64,000 bases of DNA from Sulfuriflexus mobilis (GCF_003967195.1 NZ_AP018725.1:2418001-2482000); one strand, 5' to 3'; shown: positions 43,216 to 53,062, numbered from the stretch's first letter. Program-made: numbers and translations. Notes: generated by a model from the sequence alone, not told the origin.

Positions 43216-43425
43216 TTAATAATGCGGGGGCGGCGGCTCGTCGGAGGGTTTCATCATCGGTGAAGGCTGCCCGGCGCGCACCGCTTTCTTGAGTTGTTCA
43301 ATATCCACCAACAGGCTCTCGATCAGCTTTTGTTGCGTGGCCATTTCATCACTCATACTTTGCAATGCCGCTTCCTGGTAGGCCAGTTTGGTTTCCAGTT
43401 CTGTAATACGCGGATCCATCTTCAT
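43216..43425 (-). CDS. slyX: SlyX family protein
   Basis: A 69-aa coiled-coil protein: ITELETKLAYQEAALQSM, DEMATQQKLIESLLVD, and the Pro-rich tail DEPPPPHY that marks SlyX. Function unknown. It is the next gene after uup on the minus strand. Confidence 0.93.
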   Translation of the reverse strand: MKMDPRITELETKLAYQEAALQSMSDEMATQQKLIESLLVDIEQLKKAVRAGQPSPMMKPSDEPPPPHY

Positions 43426-43437
43426 CCCCCTGCTGGC

Positions 43438-45318
43438 TTATGCCTCTTCCAGTGCTTCCCAGCGCTTATAGGCCGCGGCCAATTCTGCTTCTATCGCTTG
43501 CATGCGCTCAGTCGCGATTGCAATCTTGTCTGCTGGCTGCTGATAAAAATCCGACTGCGCCATTTGTTGTTGCAATTGTTCCATCTCCGCATCCAGTTGT
43601 TCAATCTGCAGCGGTAGTTGCTCTAACTCCTGCTGCTCTTTATAACTTCGCTTGCGCGGTTTGCTGACTGGCTGGGTGGGCTGTGCTTTGCTATCGGCCT
43701 GTTTGGGTTTTTCCTGCCCGGCTTTGTTCACCTGACGCTGACGTAACCAGTCATCATAGCCCCCCACATACTCGGCGACCCTGCCATGGCCCTCAAACAC
43801 CAGCGTACTGGTGACGACATTATTAATAAACTCACGGTCATGGCTGACCAGCAGGATGGTCCCGGCATAGTCCATCAGCAGGGACTCAAGTAATTCGAGG
43901 GTATCGACGTCGAGGTCATTGGTCGGCTCATCGAGGACCAGTACGTTGGAAGGCTTGGTGAAGATACGTGCCAGCAACAGGCGGTTGCGTTCACCACCCG
44001 AGAGCGCCTTGACCGGGGTGCGGGCCCGCTCAGGGCTGAACAGGAAGTCCTGCAGGTAACTGATGACATGCCGGCTATTGCCATTAATGATGACATTATC
44101 GGCACCATCGGCAACGTTATCCTGTACCGACTTTTCCGGGTCCAACTGGGCGCGCAGCTGATCGAAGTAGGCCACATCCAGCTTGGTACCGATACGTAAC
44201 GTACCTTGCTGGGGTTCCAGCTTGCCCAGTATCAGGTTGAGTAGGGTTGTCTTGCCACAACCATTCGGACCGATGATACCGATTTTGTCGCCACGTATAA
44301 TCGTCGTGGAAAAATCCTTTATGATCGGTTCACCATCCCATGCATAGGAAAGATGCTCCGCTTCGATAACAATGCGCCCGGAAATCGCCGCATCATGCAC
44401 GCGTATCTTCGCCTGTCCCATTTCATTACGCCGCGCCGAAAATTCCTTGCGCATTTTTTCCAGCGCCCGTACCCGACCTTCGTTACGCGTACGGCGGGCC
44501 TTGATACCCTGGCGTATCCAGACCTCTTCCTTGGCCAGCTTCTTGTCAAACTCGGCTTCCTGATTGGCCTCGCTGTCGAGCAGGGCCTGCTTACGCTCAA
44601 GGTAAAGGTCATAATTACCCGGCCAACTGGTCATGCGACCACGATCCAGTTCAATGATCCGGGTCGCCATGCGGCGCAGGAACATACGGTCATGGGTGAT
44701 AAAGATCAACGTGCCTTTATAATTAAGCAGGAAGTCCTCTAACCAGGCGATCATCTCAATATCGAGGTGGTTGGTCGGCTCATCGAGCAATAACACATCG
44801 GGTTCGGCAACCAGTGCCTGCGCGAGCAAGGCGCGTCGTTTCCAGCCACCAGAGAGTGAAGCAAACTCAACATCGGCATCCAGTTGCAGGCGCGACAACA
44901 CGGTATCAATACGCTGCTGCAATGACCAGCCATGCTGGGCCTCCAGCGCATGCTGGATACGCGACATTTCATCAATCAGGGAAGGGTCATCGGCCACACG
45001 CTCGATGATGTGATGGTAGTCTTTGAGTATTTCACCAAGGCCACCGAGACCGCCGGCAACAACATCATAAACCGACCCCGTCAGACCCTGTGGCACATCC
45101 TGCTCAAGGCGACTGACCCGGGTGGCCGGGTCAATATGGTAGGTGCCTTCATCGGCCTGTATTTCATGGGCCAGCACCTTGAACAGGGTCGATTTACCGG
45201 CGCCATTACGCCCAACCAAACACAGGCGCTCACCCCGATCGACCTCCAGGTCGACCTTTTCCAGGATCGCCGGGCCACCAAAACTCAGGCCAATACCGTG
45301 CAGGGAGATGACGCTCAT
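43438..45318 (-). CDS. uup: ABC-F ATPase Uup
   Basis: A 626-aa soluble ABC-F protein with two ATPase domains: Walker A GRNGAGKSTLFKVL (first) and GPNGCGKTTLLNLI (second), signatures LSGGWKRRALLAQAL and LSGGERNRLLLARIF, and no membrane domain. The C-terminal coiled coil (about 555-620, QLDAEMEQLQQQMAQ) is the DNA-binding tail that distinguishes Uup. The family acts on ribosomes or on branched DNA. It overlaps the upstream gene by 4 bp. Confidence 0.93.
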   Translation of the reverse strand: MSVISLHGIGLSFGGPAILEKVDLEVDRGERLCLVGRNGAGKSTLFKVLAHEIQADEGTYHIDPATRVSRLEQDVPQGLTGSVYDVVAGGLGGLGEILKDYHHIIERVADDPSLIDEMSRIQHALEAQHGWSLQQRIDTVLSRLQLDADVEFASLSGGWKRRALLAQALVAEPDVLLLDEPTNHLDIEMIAWLEDFLLNYKGTLIFITHDRMFLRRMATRIIELDRGRMTSWPGNYDLYLERKQALLDSEANQEAEFDKKLAKEEVWIRQGIKARRTRNEGRVRALEKMRKEFSARRNEMGQAKIRVHDAAISGRIVIEAEHLSYAWDGEPIIKDFSTTIIRGDKIGIIGPNGCGKTTLLNLILGKLEPQQGTLRIGTKLDVAYFDQLRAQLDPEKSVQDNVADGADNVIINGNSRHVISYLQDFLFSPERARTPVKALSGGERNRLLLARIFTKPSNVLVLDEPTNDLDVDTLELLESLLMDYAGTILLVSHDREFINNVVTSTLVFEGHGRVAEYVGGYDDWLRQRQVNKAGQEKPKQADSKAQPTQPVSKPRKRSYKEQQELEQLPLQIEQLDAEMEQLQQQMAQSDFYQQPADKIAIATERMQAIEAELAAAYKRWEALEEA

Positions 45319-45698
45319 GATGCTAACTCACTCAGGGCCGCTTCGAGAGCGGCTTCATCGATAGGAAAGGGGATGGCCTTGACGTGTGGGTTACCGCCAT
45401 GCAGGCGCTCAAATTGCGGGGCATATTCTTTTTCATAAAATACCACGATGGTCGGCGCGATCTGCAGACGTTCTACCGTGGCCAACAGGGATTCCAGACT
45501 GCTGGTGCGATCACGAAAATCCGACTGAAAATTAAACTCGGCGACGATCGCGGCGGGCGGGCGCCGTTTCAGCATCGCCATGGCCTTGCGCATCTGGTGT
45601 ACGGTCTCGACCCGGTAACCCAGACGGGTATAAAGCGGCTGCAGGTTCTGATAACCCCCGACCTCAACAATCGACATCAACCACTTGTCTTCGGCCAT
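45315..45698 (-). CDS. Degenerate receiver-like protein upstream of uup
   Basis: A 127-aa protein with alternating strands and helices like a response-regulator receiver (RLGYRVETVHQMRKAMAMLK, PPAAIVAEFNFQSDFRDRTS, HVKAIPFPIDEAALEAAL), but the usual acidic pocket and phospho-acceptor Asp are not seen: AIVAEFNF stands where LLDxxMP would be. It ends by overlapping uup (ATGA), so it is translated with it. Function unknown. Confidence 0.6.
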   Translation of the reverse strand: MAEDKWLMSIVEVGGYQNLQPLYTRLGYRVETVHQMRKAMAMLKRRPPAAIVAEFNFQSDFRDRTSSLESLLATVERLQIAPTIVVFYEKEYAPQFERLHGGNPHVKAIPFPIDEAALEAALSELAS

Positions 45699-45918
45699 GC
45701 CGATATTCCCCTACTCTCAATAGTTCTACCCACGGAGCCAGTACGACTCTGTTCAAGCGCCGCATCATACCTGATCTCGCTAACAGATTGGCATTTGCGA
45801 GCCATCAACTATTATGAGAGGGTAGTCGCTAGACCTTATTTGCCGCAATCACTGGCCCGATCGTGTCATAGGGGCCCGTCCCGGCTTACCACAACTAAAA
45901 ACAAAGGAACGCTGACTG

Positions 45919-47571
45919 GTGAAGGCCTCAGACCTGTTTGTAAAATGTCTGGAAACCGAGGGTATCGAATATATCTTCGGCGTCCCCGGCGAAGAGAATG
46001 CCGACTTCATGATGTCGCTGGAGAAGTCGGAACAAATCAAATTTATCCTCACCCGCCATGAACAGGGCGCGGCCTTTATGGCCGAGGTCTACGGCCGACT
46101 GACCGGCAACCCGGCCGGTTGCCTGGGCACACTCGGTCCCGGTGCCACCAACCTCATCACCGGCGTTGCCGATTCAAACATGGACCGTTCACCGATGCTG
46201 GTGCTGACCGGCCAGGGCGCCTCGACCCGCCTGCATAAGGAATCACACCAGGTCATGGACGTGGTCGCCATGTTTAAGCCGGTCACCAAGTGGGCGCAGA
46301 CCATCCTGCACGCGAACAACATTCCCGAGATCGTACGCAAGGCGGTGCGCCTGGCCCGTACCGAAAAACCCGGCGCCTGCCATATCGAACTGCCGGAAGA
46401 CATCGCCAAGCACAATACCGATGAAAAACCGATGACGGTGCAACGCTTCCGCCGTCCGGTTGCCGACGACAAGGTCGTTGATCAGGCCTTTGCCAAGATC
46501 AAACAGGCCAAACACCCGATCATCATTGCCGGCAACGGCTGTATCCGCAAACGTGCCAGCAAGCAGCTACGTGATTTTTGCGAGAAGGCCCGCATCGGTG
46601 TTATCAGTACCTTTATGGCCAAGGGCTGTGTTGATATGGATGCCGACTATTGCCTCTACACCGTTGGCCTGCAGGCCAAGGACGTGGTCGCCTGTGCCAT
46701 TGATGCGGCCGACCTGGTTATTACACTCGGTTATGACATGGTCGAGTACCACCCGCACCTGTGGAACAAGTCTGGTGACAAGGAGATCGTCCACATCGAT
46801 TTCCTGCCTTGTGAAATCGACTCGCACTACCACCCGCAGACCGAGGTGGTCGGCGACCTCGCGCATACCCTATGGATGCTGAATCAGCGTGTTGATGCCA
46901 ATGGCGGCCTGGGTTTTGACCTCAAACAACAAGCAGCGACACGCCGCGACATCATCGCTGAACTGGAACTGCATAAAGACGATGACAGTGTCGGCAAACT
47001 CAAACCACAGAAGGTACTCTGGGATGTGCGCCAGCTTATGGGCGCGCAGGACATCCTGCTTTCCGACGTCGGTGCCCACAAGATGTGGATCGCCCGCCAC
47101 TACCAGTGCCATGAGCCGAATACCTGCCTGATCCCGAACGGTTTCTGTTCGATGGGCTTCGCCCTGCCCGGTGCCATCGCCGCTGCCATGGTTCACCCGG
47201 ATCGCCGCATCCTCGCCATCTGTGGTGACGCCGGCTTTATGATGAACGTACAGGAAATGGAAACGGCACGCCGTTACAACGTCAATATTGTCATCATGGT
47301 CTGGGAAGACAAGGAGTACGGCCTGATCGCCTGGAAGCAGCAAAACGAGTTCGGCCACCATACCGACCTGTCCTTTAATAGCCCTGACTGGAATCAGCTT
47401 GCCGATGCCTTTGGCTGGCGAGGCCATGTGGTCGACAAGACCAGTGGGCTAATCCCGACGCTGGAATCGGCCTTTAATGAAGATGGCCCCAGCCTGGTCG
47501 TGGTACCGATCGACTATGCCGAGAACATGAAACTCACGGAACGCCTCGGTAATATTTCTTGTCCCATTTAA
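45919..47571 (+). CDS. ThDP-dependent acetolactate synthase-like enzyme
   Basis: A 550-aa enzyme with the three ThDP domains: FGVPGEENADF and the catalytic Glu in TRHEQGAAFMAEVYGRL, a central FAD/ADP-like domain (IIAGNGCIRKRA), and the ThDP motif GDAGFMMNVQEMETA. It is closest to catabolic acetolactate synthase (AlsS/IlvB). The GTG start at 45919 has AAAGGA upstream. No small regulatory subunit (IlvN) follows; instead come an aldehyde dehydrogenase and an FMN oxidoreductase. The real reaction is uncertain. Confidence 0.85.
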   Translation: MKASDLFVKCLETEGIEYIFGVPGEENADFMMSLEKSEQIKFILTRHEQGAAFMAEVYGRLTGNPAGCLGTLGPGATNLITGVADSNMDRSPMLVLTGQGASTRLHKESHQVMDVVAMFKPVTKWAQTILHANNIPEIVRKAVRLARTEKPGACHIELPEDIAKHNTDEKPMTVQRFRRPVADDKVVDQAFAKIKQAKHPIIIAGNGCIRKRASKQLRDFCEKARIGVISTFMAKGCVDMDADYCLYTVGLQAKDVVACAIDAADLVITLGYDMVEYHPHLWNKSGDKEIVHIDFLPCEIDSHYHPQTEVVGDLAHTLWMLNQRVDANGGLGFDLKQQAATRRDIIAELELHKDDDSVGKLKPQKVLWDVRQLMGAQDILLSDVGAHKMWIARHYQCHEPNTCLIPNGFCSMGFALPGAIAAAMVHPDRRILAICGDAGFMMNVQEMETARRYNVNIVIMVWEDKEYGLIAWKQQNEFGHHTDLSFNSPDWNQLADAFGWRGHVVDKTSGLIPTLESAFNEDGPSLVVVPIDYAENMKLTERLGNISCPI

Positions 47572-47592
47572 CAATATAAAGGAAACAGTCGC

Positions 47593-49029
47593 ATGACCGC
47601 ACACTTCCCGCTCATGGTCCCAGGTGCCTCGGCCGATGGCAAGCTGGAGGTACAGGCCCCGTTTGACCGCAGCACCATCGCCACGGTCGATGTAGCCGGT
47701 GCCTCAACGGTTGAGCAGGCCTTGAGTACGGCCTATGCCCTGTTCCGGGATCGGGATGCCTGGCTGCCTGCACCGCAGCGTATCGAGATCCTTGAGGGTG
47801 TTGTTGAGATCATGCGTGAACGTGCCGAAGAACTGGCCGTGGAGGCCGCCCGTGAAGGCGGTAAACCTCTCATTGATTCACGCGTCGAGGTCGGCCGCGC
47901 CATAGACGGTGTACGTAATTGTATTGACTGTATCCGTGACAACCACGGTGAAGAGATCCCGATGGGCATCAACCCCGCATCGATGAACCATATGGCCATG
48001 ACCCACCGCGAACCGATCGGCGTGGTTGTCGCGGTCAGCGCCTTTAACCATCCGCTGAACCTGATTGTGCATCAGGTCGGCCCGGCCATCGCCTCCGGCT
48101 GTCCGGTCGTGATCAAACCTGCCGGCGATACCCCCTTATCCTGCCTGCGTTTTGTCAGCATATTGCGCGAGGCCGGTCTGCCTGCCGAGTGGTGTCAGGC
48201 CGTCGTGATTTCTGACCGCGATGTCGCAACAAGTCTTGTCACCGACAGGCGCGTCGGCTTTTTCAGTTTCATTGGCAGCGGCAAGGTTGGCTGGCAGCTG
48301 CGTAGCCAACTGGCCCCCGGCGCACGCTGTGCACTCGAGCACGGCGGTTCGGCACCGGTCATTGTTGAGCCGGATGCCGACCTGGATGATGCCCTGCCGT
48401 TGCTGGCCAAGGCCGGCTTCTATCATGCCGGCCAGGTCTGCGTCTCTGTACAACGTGTCTATGTGCACCGTTCCATCGCCCGCCGGGTCGCTGAGGGCAT
48501 TGCCGAACTCGGTAACAAGATGGCCATTGGCGACCCAACGTCTGCAGATACCGATGTCGGCCCGCTGATTCGCCCCGCCGAAGTCGAGCGCGTGCACAAA
48601 TGGGTTGAAGAGGCCATTAGCCAGGGTGCCGAAAGGCTCAGTGGTGGCAACAAGATCGGCGAGACCTGTTATGCCACCACGGTACTGCTCGATGCCCCGG
48701 ATGATGCCACCATCTCTCGTAACGAGGTGTTTGGCCCAGTGATCCTCGTCTATAGCTACGATGACATGGACGATGCCCTGGCCCGTGCCAACGCCCTACC
48801 TGTGGCCTTCCAGGCGGCCATCTTCACCAAAAATCTTGATCGTGCCATGCGTGCCTACCGTCGTTTCGATGCCTCGGCCGTCATGGTCAACGACCATACC
48901 GCCTTCCGTGTCGACTGGATGCCGTTTGCCGGCCTGCGCGAATCGGGGCACGGTGTCGGTGGTATCCCGCATACCTTCCGCGACATGCAGGTCGAGAAGA
49001 TGCTGGTGATCCGCAGCCCCGAGTTATAG
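47593..49029 (+). CDS. NAD(P)-dependent aldehyde dehydrogenase
   Basis: A 478-aa ALDH: cofactor-binding SAFNHPLNLIVHQVGPAI, FIGSGKVGWQL, the general base in LEHGGSAPVIVE, the catalytic Cys in GQVCVSVQRVYVH and NEVFGPVILVYSYDD. It follows the ThDP enzyme by 21 bp and precedes the glutamate-synthase-like gene by 74 bp, so the three are probably one operon. The aldehyde is unknown; a product of the ThDP enzyme is possible. Confidence 0.9.
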   Translation: MTAHFPLMVPGASADGKLEVQAPFDRSTIATVDVAGASTVEQALSTAYALFRDRDAWLPAPQRIEILEGVVEIMRERAEELAVEAAREGGKPLIDSRVEVGRAIDGVRNCIDCIRDNHGEEIPMGINPASMNHMAMTHREPIGVVVAVSAFNHPLNLIVHQVGPAIASGCPVVIKPAGDTPLSCLRFVSILREAGLPAEWCQAVVISDRDVATSLVTDRRVGFFSFIGSGKVGWQLRSQLAPGARCALEHGGSAPVIVEPDADLDDALPLLAKAGFYHAGQVCVSVQRVYVHRSIARRVAEGIAELGNKMAIGDPTSADTDVGPLIRPAEVERVHKWVEEAISQGAERLSGGNKIGETCYATTVLLDAPDDATISRNEVFGPVILVYSYDDMDDALARANALPVAFQAAIFTKNLDRAMRAYRRFDASAVMVNDHTAFRVDWMPFAGLRESGHGVGGIPHTFRDMQVEKMLVIRSPEL

Positions 49030-49103
49030 TCAACGTTCTCATCCTGATCTGTCCAGCTCGATAACAGATCAGGCTAACAGGGTGTTATTACAGGGAGTCC
49101 TTT

Positions 49104-50588
49104 ATGCCGGACAGTCGTTATATGCTCCTCGCCGTGGAATACATGGCGTATTTCTTCATCTTTGTTGCCGGCCTGATTGTGATGGCTGTGATCATCACCT
49201 TCATTGTCGATGTTACGCAACGCAAACAGGCTATCCGTCGCAACTATCCGGTCGTTGCCCACTTTCGGTACGCCTTTGAAAGCCTCGGCAAATTCTTTCG
49301 CCAGTACTTCTTTGCCATGGACCGTGAAGAGATGCCCTTTAACCGTGCCGAACGTTCCTGGGTCTACCAGGCCTCCAAGGACCTCGACACGACACGCGCC
49401 TTTGGTTCCACCCGCTCCCTCAGGGAACCCGGCACACTCTTGTTCGTGAACTGCCCCTTCCCTGTGCTCGGTGAAGATGCCGCGCAACCCGAGGCACTGA
49501 GTATTGGACCTTATTGCCGCCAACCCTATACGACGAGTTCGCTCTTTAATATCTCCGGCATGAGTTTTGGCGCGATCTCCAAACCCGCCGTACTGGCGCT
49601 GGCCAATGGCGCACGTGCGGCCGGTTGCTGGATGAACACCGGCGAGGGCGGCCTGTCACCCTTGCACCTGGAGGGTGGCTGCGACCTGGTCTTTCAGATC
49701 GGCACGGCGAAATACGGTGTCTGCAATGCCGCGGGGTTATTCGACGATGACAGACTGCGCAAGGTTGCGGCCCATGAGCGAGTACGCATGTTCGAGATCA
49801 AACTGTCACAGGGTGCCAAACCCGGCAAGGGCGGCATCCTCCCCGGTGCCAAGGTTACTGAAGAGATCGCCGCGATCCGTGGAATCCCGGTCGGTAAGGA
49901 CTCCATCAGCCCAAACCGCCACATCGAGGTCGATAATATCGAACAGCTGCTCGATATGATTCAGCACGTGCGCGAGGTTACCCACAAGCCAGTCGGCATT
50001 AAGATGGTACTCGGCGCCTATGGCTGGCTGGATGAGCTCTGCGAGCTCATTCATGCCCGTGGCAAGGAGTCGGCACCTGATTTTATTACCATCGATTCCG
50101 CCGACGGTGGCAGTGGCGCGGCCCCCATGAGTCTGCTCGATTACATGGGCCTGCCGCTGAAAGAAAGCCTGCCCATGCTGGTACGCTGCCTTGAACGCCA
50201 TCACCTAAAGGAACGTATTCGCGTCATCGCCTCGGGGAAACTCATCACCCCCGCTGAGGCCGCCTGGGCCCTGTGCGTCGGCGCGGATTTTATCACCTCG
50301 GCACGTGGCTTCATGTTTTCACTCGGTTGCATCCAGGCCCTGCAATGCAACAAGAACACCTGCCCTACCGGCATCACCACACATAACCCGCGCCTGCAAA
50401 AAGGCCTCGACCCCCGGGTAAAGGCCGTGCGTGTGGAAAACTATGTCCGCAACATCGTCCATGAGATTGGTGTCATTGCCCATTCCTGTGGCGTACATGA
50501 ACCACGCGAACTGCGCCCCTTCCATGCGCGGGTAGTCATTGATAATGGCCATTCCATCTCGCTGGAGGAGTTGTACCAGGACCGCTGA
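49104..50588 (+). CDS. FMN-binding glutamate synthase-like oxidoreductase, membrane anchored
   Basis: A 494-aa protein with one N-terminal membrane segment (about residues 11-34, MAYFFIFVAGLIVMAVIITF) and a glutamate synthase central/FMN domain: FNISGMSFGAISKPA, NTGEGGLSP, DFITIDSADGGSGAAPM and the 3Fe-4S site CIQALQCNKNTCPTGI. It lacks the amidotransferase and GXGXG parts of GltB, so it is not a full glutamate synthase. It is the third gene of the ThDP-ALDH set. Confidence 0.88.
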   Translation: MPDSRYMLLAVEYMAYFFIFVAGLIVMAVIITFIVDVTQRKQAIRRNYPVVAHFRYAFESLGKFFRQYFFAMDREEMPFNRAERSWVYQASKDLDTTRAFGSTRSLREPGTLLFVNCPFPVLGEDAAQPEALSIGPYCRQPYTTSSLFNISGMSFGAISKPAVLALANGARAAGCWMNTGEGGLSPLHLEGGCDLVFQIGTAKYGVCNAAGLFDDDRLRKVAAHERVRMFEIKLSQGAKPGKGGILPGAKVTEEIAAIRGIPVGKDSISPNRHIEVDNIEQLLDMIQHVREVTHKPVGIKMVLGAYGWLDELCELIHARGKESAPDFITIDSADGGSGAAPMSLLDYMGLPLKESLPMLVRCLERHHLKERIRVIASGKLITPAEAAWALCVGADFITSARGFMFSLGCIQALQCNKNTCPTGITTHNPRLQKGLDPRVKAVRVENYVRNIVHEIGVIAHSCGVHEPRELRPFHARVVIDNGHSISLEELYQDR

Positions 50589-50650
50589 ATTTCATGGCGA
50601 CTGCGGGTATAATGTCGCGCCTTTGTCGACGCTAAATAATAGGACTATGC

Positions 50651-50854
50651 ATGAACGACGAACAGGTCGAGCTGCAAAACCGGATCGAGCAACTCAAACT
50701 CGAGCATCGCGACCTTGATGAGGTTATCAGCCGTCTGCATGAACAGGGCCTGGCCGATCAATTACAGTTACGTCGCATGAAAAAGCGCAAACTTGTTATC
50801 AAGGACATTCTGCAACGATTGAAGAGTCAGCTCATCCCCGACATGGACGCATAA
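50651..50854 (+). CDS. YdcH-like DUF465 protein
   Basis: A 67-aa helical hairpin protein with the DUF465 layout: QNRIEQLKLEHRDLDEVISR, then LRRMKKRKLVIKDILQRL. The family is widespread and of unknown function. It lies 62 bp after the FMN oxidoreductase. Confidence 0.88.
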   Translation: MNDEQVELQNRIEQLKLEHRDLDEVISRLHEQGLADQLQLRRMKKRKLVIKDILQRLKSQLIPDMDA

Positions 50855-51021
50855 AAAGGCATTGATGATCGCGAATTGTTGAAGGATGAATTAAAAAACC
50901 CGCGCGGAGACACCGAAGTCGCGAAGAATCACAGCACCTTTTCCTGCAAACCTACTTGGTCTTAGCGATGGATGAAGCCAATAAGTTGATCCTCTTTCCG
51001 ATCGTCAATCATTAATCCAGG

Positions 51022-52071
51022 CTATTCACCTTGCAGGGCGGTAAACAGACCATCCAGGGCACGGGAGAGTTTTTCTGAACGCCTCGGGTTACGCAGACCG
51101 GCAAACAGCGGCTCGCGCATACCGGGAATAAACATCAGGTCGGCCAGCATCGCATTAAAGACTTCCTGGCCGTGGGCATTGTCGGCAAGCCCCTCGAGAA
51201 ACAGCAGGCAGGTGTCCTCCTCCTTCAGGCTATCCCAGGCGCGGGCAGCAATCGCGGCAAGCAACTCGATTTCCCTGCCCTGCTCCCCCGCCAGTAATTG
51301 CTGCAGGACCTGGCGACGCTGCGCCGTATCACTAAAGGAAACGCCGCGACAAATCGCAGTTTGCAGGGCCAGTGATACCGGCCCCACTTGTAATCGCGCC
51401 TGCAGGGCCTGTAGCACATTAACAGGCAGGCTGACATTCTCCAGGGCGTGGCAGAGGGGGATCAAGACCTCCTCGGGTAATTCGGCAATGGCCTTGCCGA
51501 GCAGGGCGGCATTATCCACCTCATCGAGGCGTAAGGCGAAGTCGGCCAGGCCTTGCAGACCGATAAAGGCCCATTGCTCAAAACCGACCTCGCCCTGCAT
51601 ATACTCGCGGGCATGCTGGTAATACTTCGAGGCCGGCAGATGCAGTGTTTTCGCGGCACACGCATTAAATACGGCCATGCGGTCTTCGCGCGGCCGAAAT
51701 ACGAGGGGATTGTCTTCCATGATGTTCGGCGGCTCGGCCTTATCCGGGTCCAGCCGGGCCTCGGCGATCTCGAGCAGGCGCCGCAGAAAACCATCACGCG
51801 CCACCTGCATGAGTTTTCCTTGTTCATCCAGTGGCAGGCGCAAAAACCAGATCGCCTGCTCAGCCTGTTCATGCTGCGTATCAGCGGACGGCCAGAAGAT
51901 GATCGCCAGCCAGGCACTACGCTGCAAGGGCAAGGCCCAGGGACGCTCCAGTTTCTCGAAGGCGACGAACTCGTCTACCGGTACCTCAATAATTCGCCGT
52001 CCCAGCTCAAAGACCCGGAACTGGTTACCGGTCTGACGGAGGAAATCTGCGAGAGTATGGATAGCTTGCAT
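51022..52071 (-). CDS. DUF3549 family protein
   Basis: A 349-aa soluble protein matching the DUF3549 family of gammaproteobacteria: LADFLRQTGNQFRVFELGRR, FVAFEKLERPWALPLQRSA and a long helical C-terminal part (LLGKAIAELPEEVLIPLCHA). No cofactor motif. Function unknown. Confidence 0.85.
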   Translation of the reverse strand: MQAIHTLADFLRQTGNQFRVFELGRRIIEVPVDEFVAFEKLERPWALPLQRSAWLAIIFWPSADTQHEQAEQAIWFLRLPLDEQGKLMQVARDGFLRRLLEIAEARLDPDKAEPPNIMEDNPLVFRPREDRMAVFNACAAKTLHLPASKYYQHAREYMQGEVGFEQWAFIGLQGLADFALRLDEVDNAALLGKAIAELPEEVLIPLCHALENVSLPVNVLQALQARLQVGPVSLALQTAICRGVSFSDTAQRRQVLQQLLAGEQGREIELLAAIAARAWDSLKEEDTCLLFLEGLADNAHGQEVFNAMLADLMFIPGMREPLFAGLRNPRRSEKLSRALDGLFTALQGE

Positions 52072-52084
52072 AACACTGACTCTG

Positions 52085-52113
52085 AAAAAAACGACCCCGC
52101 CATAGCGAGGTCA
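52085..52113 (-). terminator. Terminator after the PC4-like gene
   Basis: An 8-bp stem (GACCTCGC with GCGGGGTC, one G-T pair) and 4-base loop at 52093-52112, followed on the minus strand by seven Ts. Confidence 0.7.
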
Positions 52114-52159
52114 TAATACAACATCGTTCTAACCGATGGCCGATGCGGTCGGCCCGGTA

Positions 52160-52450
52160 TTATTCTTCCGCAATCCATTCCTCGAGGGCGGCAATGATGC
52201 TTCGGGCCTGATCAGCACTGGAGATATTGAACTTGGACTTCTGGAAATATTCCCCATTGCGTTTCTGGTAACGGCGGATGGTGAACTTGGGGGCAGCGTA
52301 TTCTTCCTTGCGCTTATCCCAGTCCTGATACTTGTACATGATGGTGGACCAGGCCCCCTTGGTCAGTACTTTCTTATCAAGCTGTTTTACCAACACCTGT
52401 CCATCTTCGGAATATTCAATGGAAAGGTCGTCAACTGTCGTCTCGGCCAT
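52160..52450 (-). CDS. PC4-like nucleic-acid-binding protein
   Basis: A 96-aa protein whose second half, KFTIRRYQKRNGEYFQKSKF then NISSADQARSIIAALEEWI, has the strand-helix layout of transcriptional coactivator PC4/YdbC ssDNA-binding proteins. The first half is short and charged. The assignment is by pattern only. It is followed by a terminator. Confidence 0.6.
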   Translation of the reverse strand: MAETTVDDLSIEYSEDGQVLVKQLDKKVLTKGAWSTIMYKYQDWDKRKEEYAAPKFTIRRYQKRNGEYFQKSKFNISSADQARSIIAALEEWIAEE

Positions 52451-52511
52451 GATCTACGGGTATCCTGTGGTTAATAAACTTTCGGCAAGAGTAACAGAAC
52501 CAGGCCGAATG

Positions 52512-53030
52512 TTAATAGCCTGCCACGAACAGGCGGGCACGCAAGCCCCATTCCGAGGTGTAGCCGACCTCAACATCGGCGATCTGGCCTTCTGCATCAA
52601 TGATATAACTGGCCGGGAAGCCTCGCACCCCATAGAGGTTGGCCAGTTCGCCGTCTTCATCCACCAGTACCGGGATCTTTAGGTCCTGCTCCTGCACATA
52701 AGCCGCTACCGCCGCAGCATCCCCCGACTGACTGGCGAGACTGATAACCGGGTAATCCTTGGCGATGGATTCAATCGACCCCTGTTCAAAGCGACAAATC
52801 GGACACCAACTGGCCCAGAAATGTACCAGCACCACCTGCCCTTGGTAATCGGCCAGACTAAGCTGGCGTCCATCGAGGAGTTGTCCGGCGATTAACGGCG
52901 CGGCGCCCTTGGGGGCATGACGGGCCTGCCAGGCCTGCACGGCAGAGAAGACGATCAGGATAAGGATGACCTGGATAAGCAGCGGGCGCCAGAAACGATG
53001 ACGCCCACGGGTGGGCTTGGCTGATGACAT
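52512..53030 (-). CDS. TlpA/ScsD-like membrane-anchored thioredoxin
   Basis: A 172-aa protein with an N-terminal anchor (about residues 15-34, LLIQVILILIVFSAVQAW) and a periplasmic thioredoxin fold: LVHFWASWCPICRFEQGSIE with Cys79/Cys82 and the cis-Pro loop VRGFPASYIID. The WCPIC site and layout are like ScsD/TlpA proteins that reduce or form disulfides outside the membrane. The electron partner (DsbD/ScsB) is not in the window. Confidence 0.88.
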   Translation of the reverse strand: MSSAKPTRGRHRFWRPLLIQVILILIVFSAVQAWQARHAPKGAAPLIAGQLLDGRQLSLADYQGQVVLVHFWASWCPICRFEQGSIESIAKDYPVISLASQSGDAAAVAAYVQEQDLKIPVLVDEDGELANLYGVRGFPASYIIDAEGQIADVEVGYTSEWGLRARLFVAGY

Positions 53031-53062
53031 GGACGGCCATGATACGGATAAACCCGGCTAAT

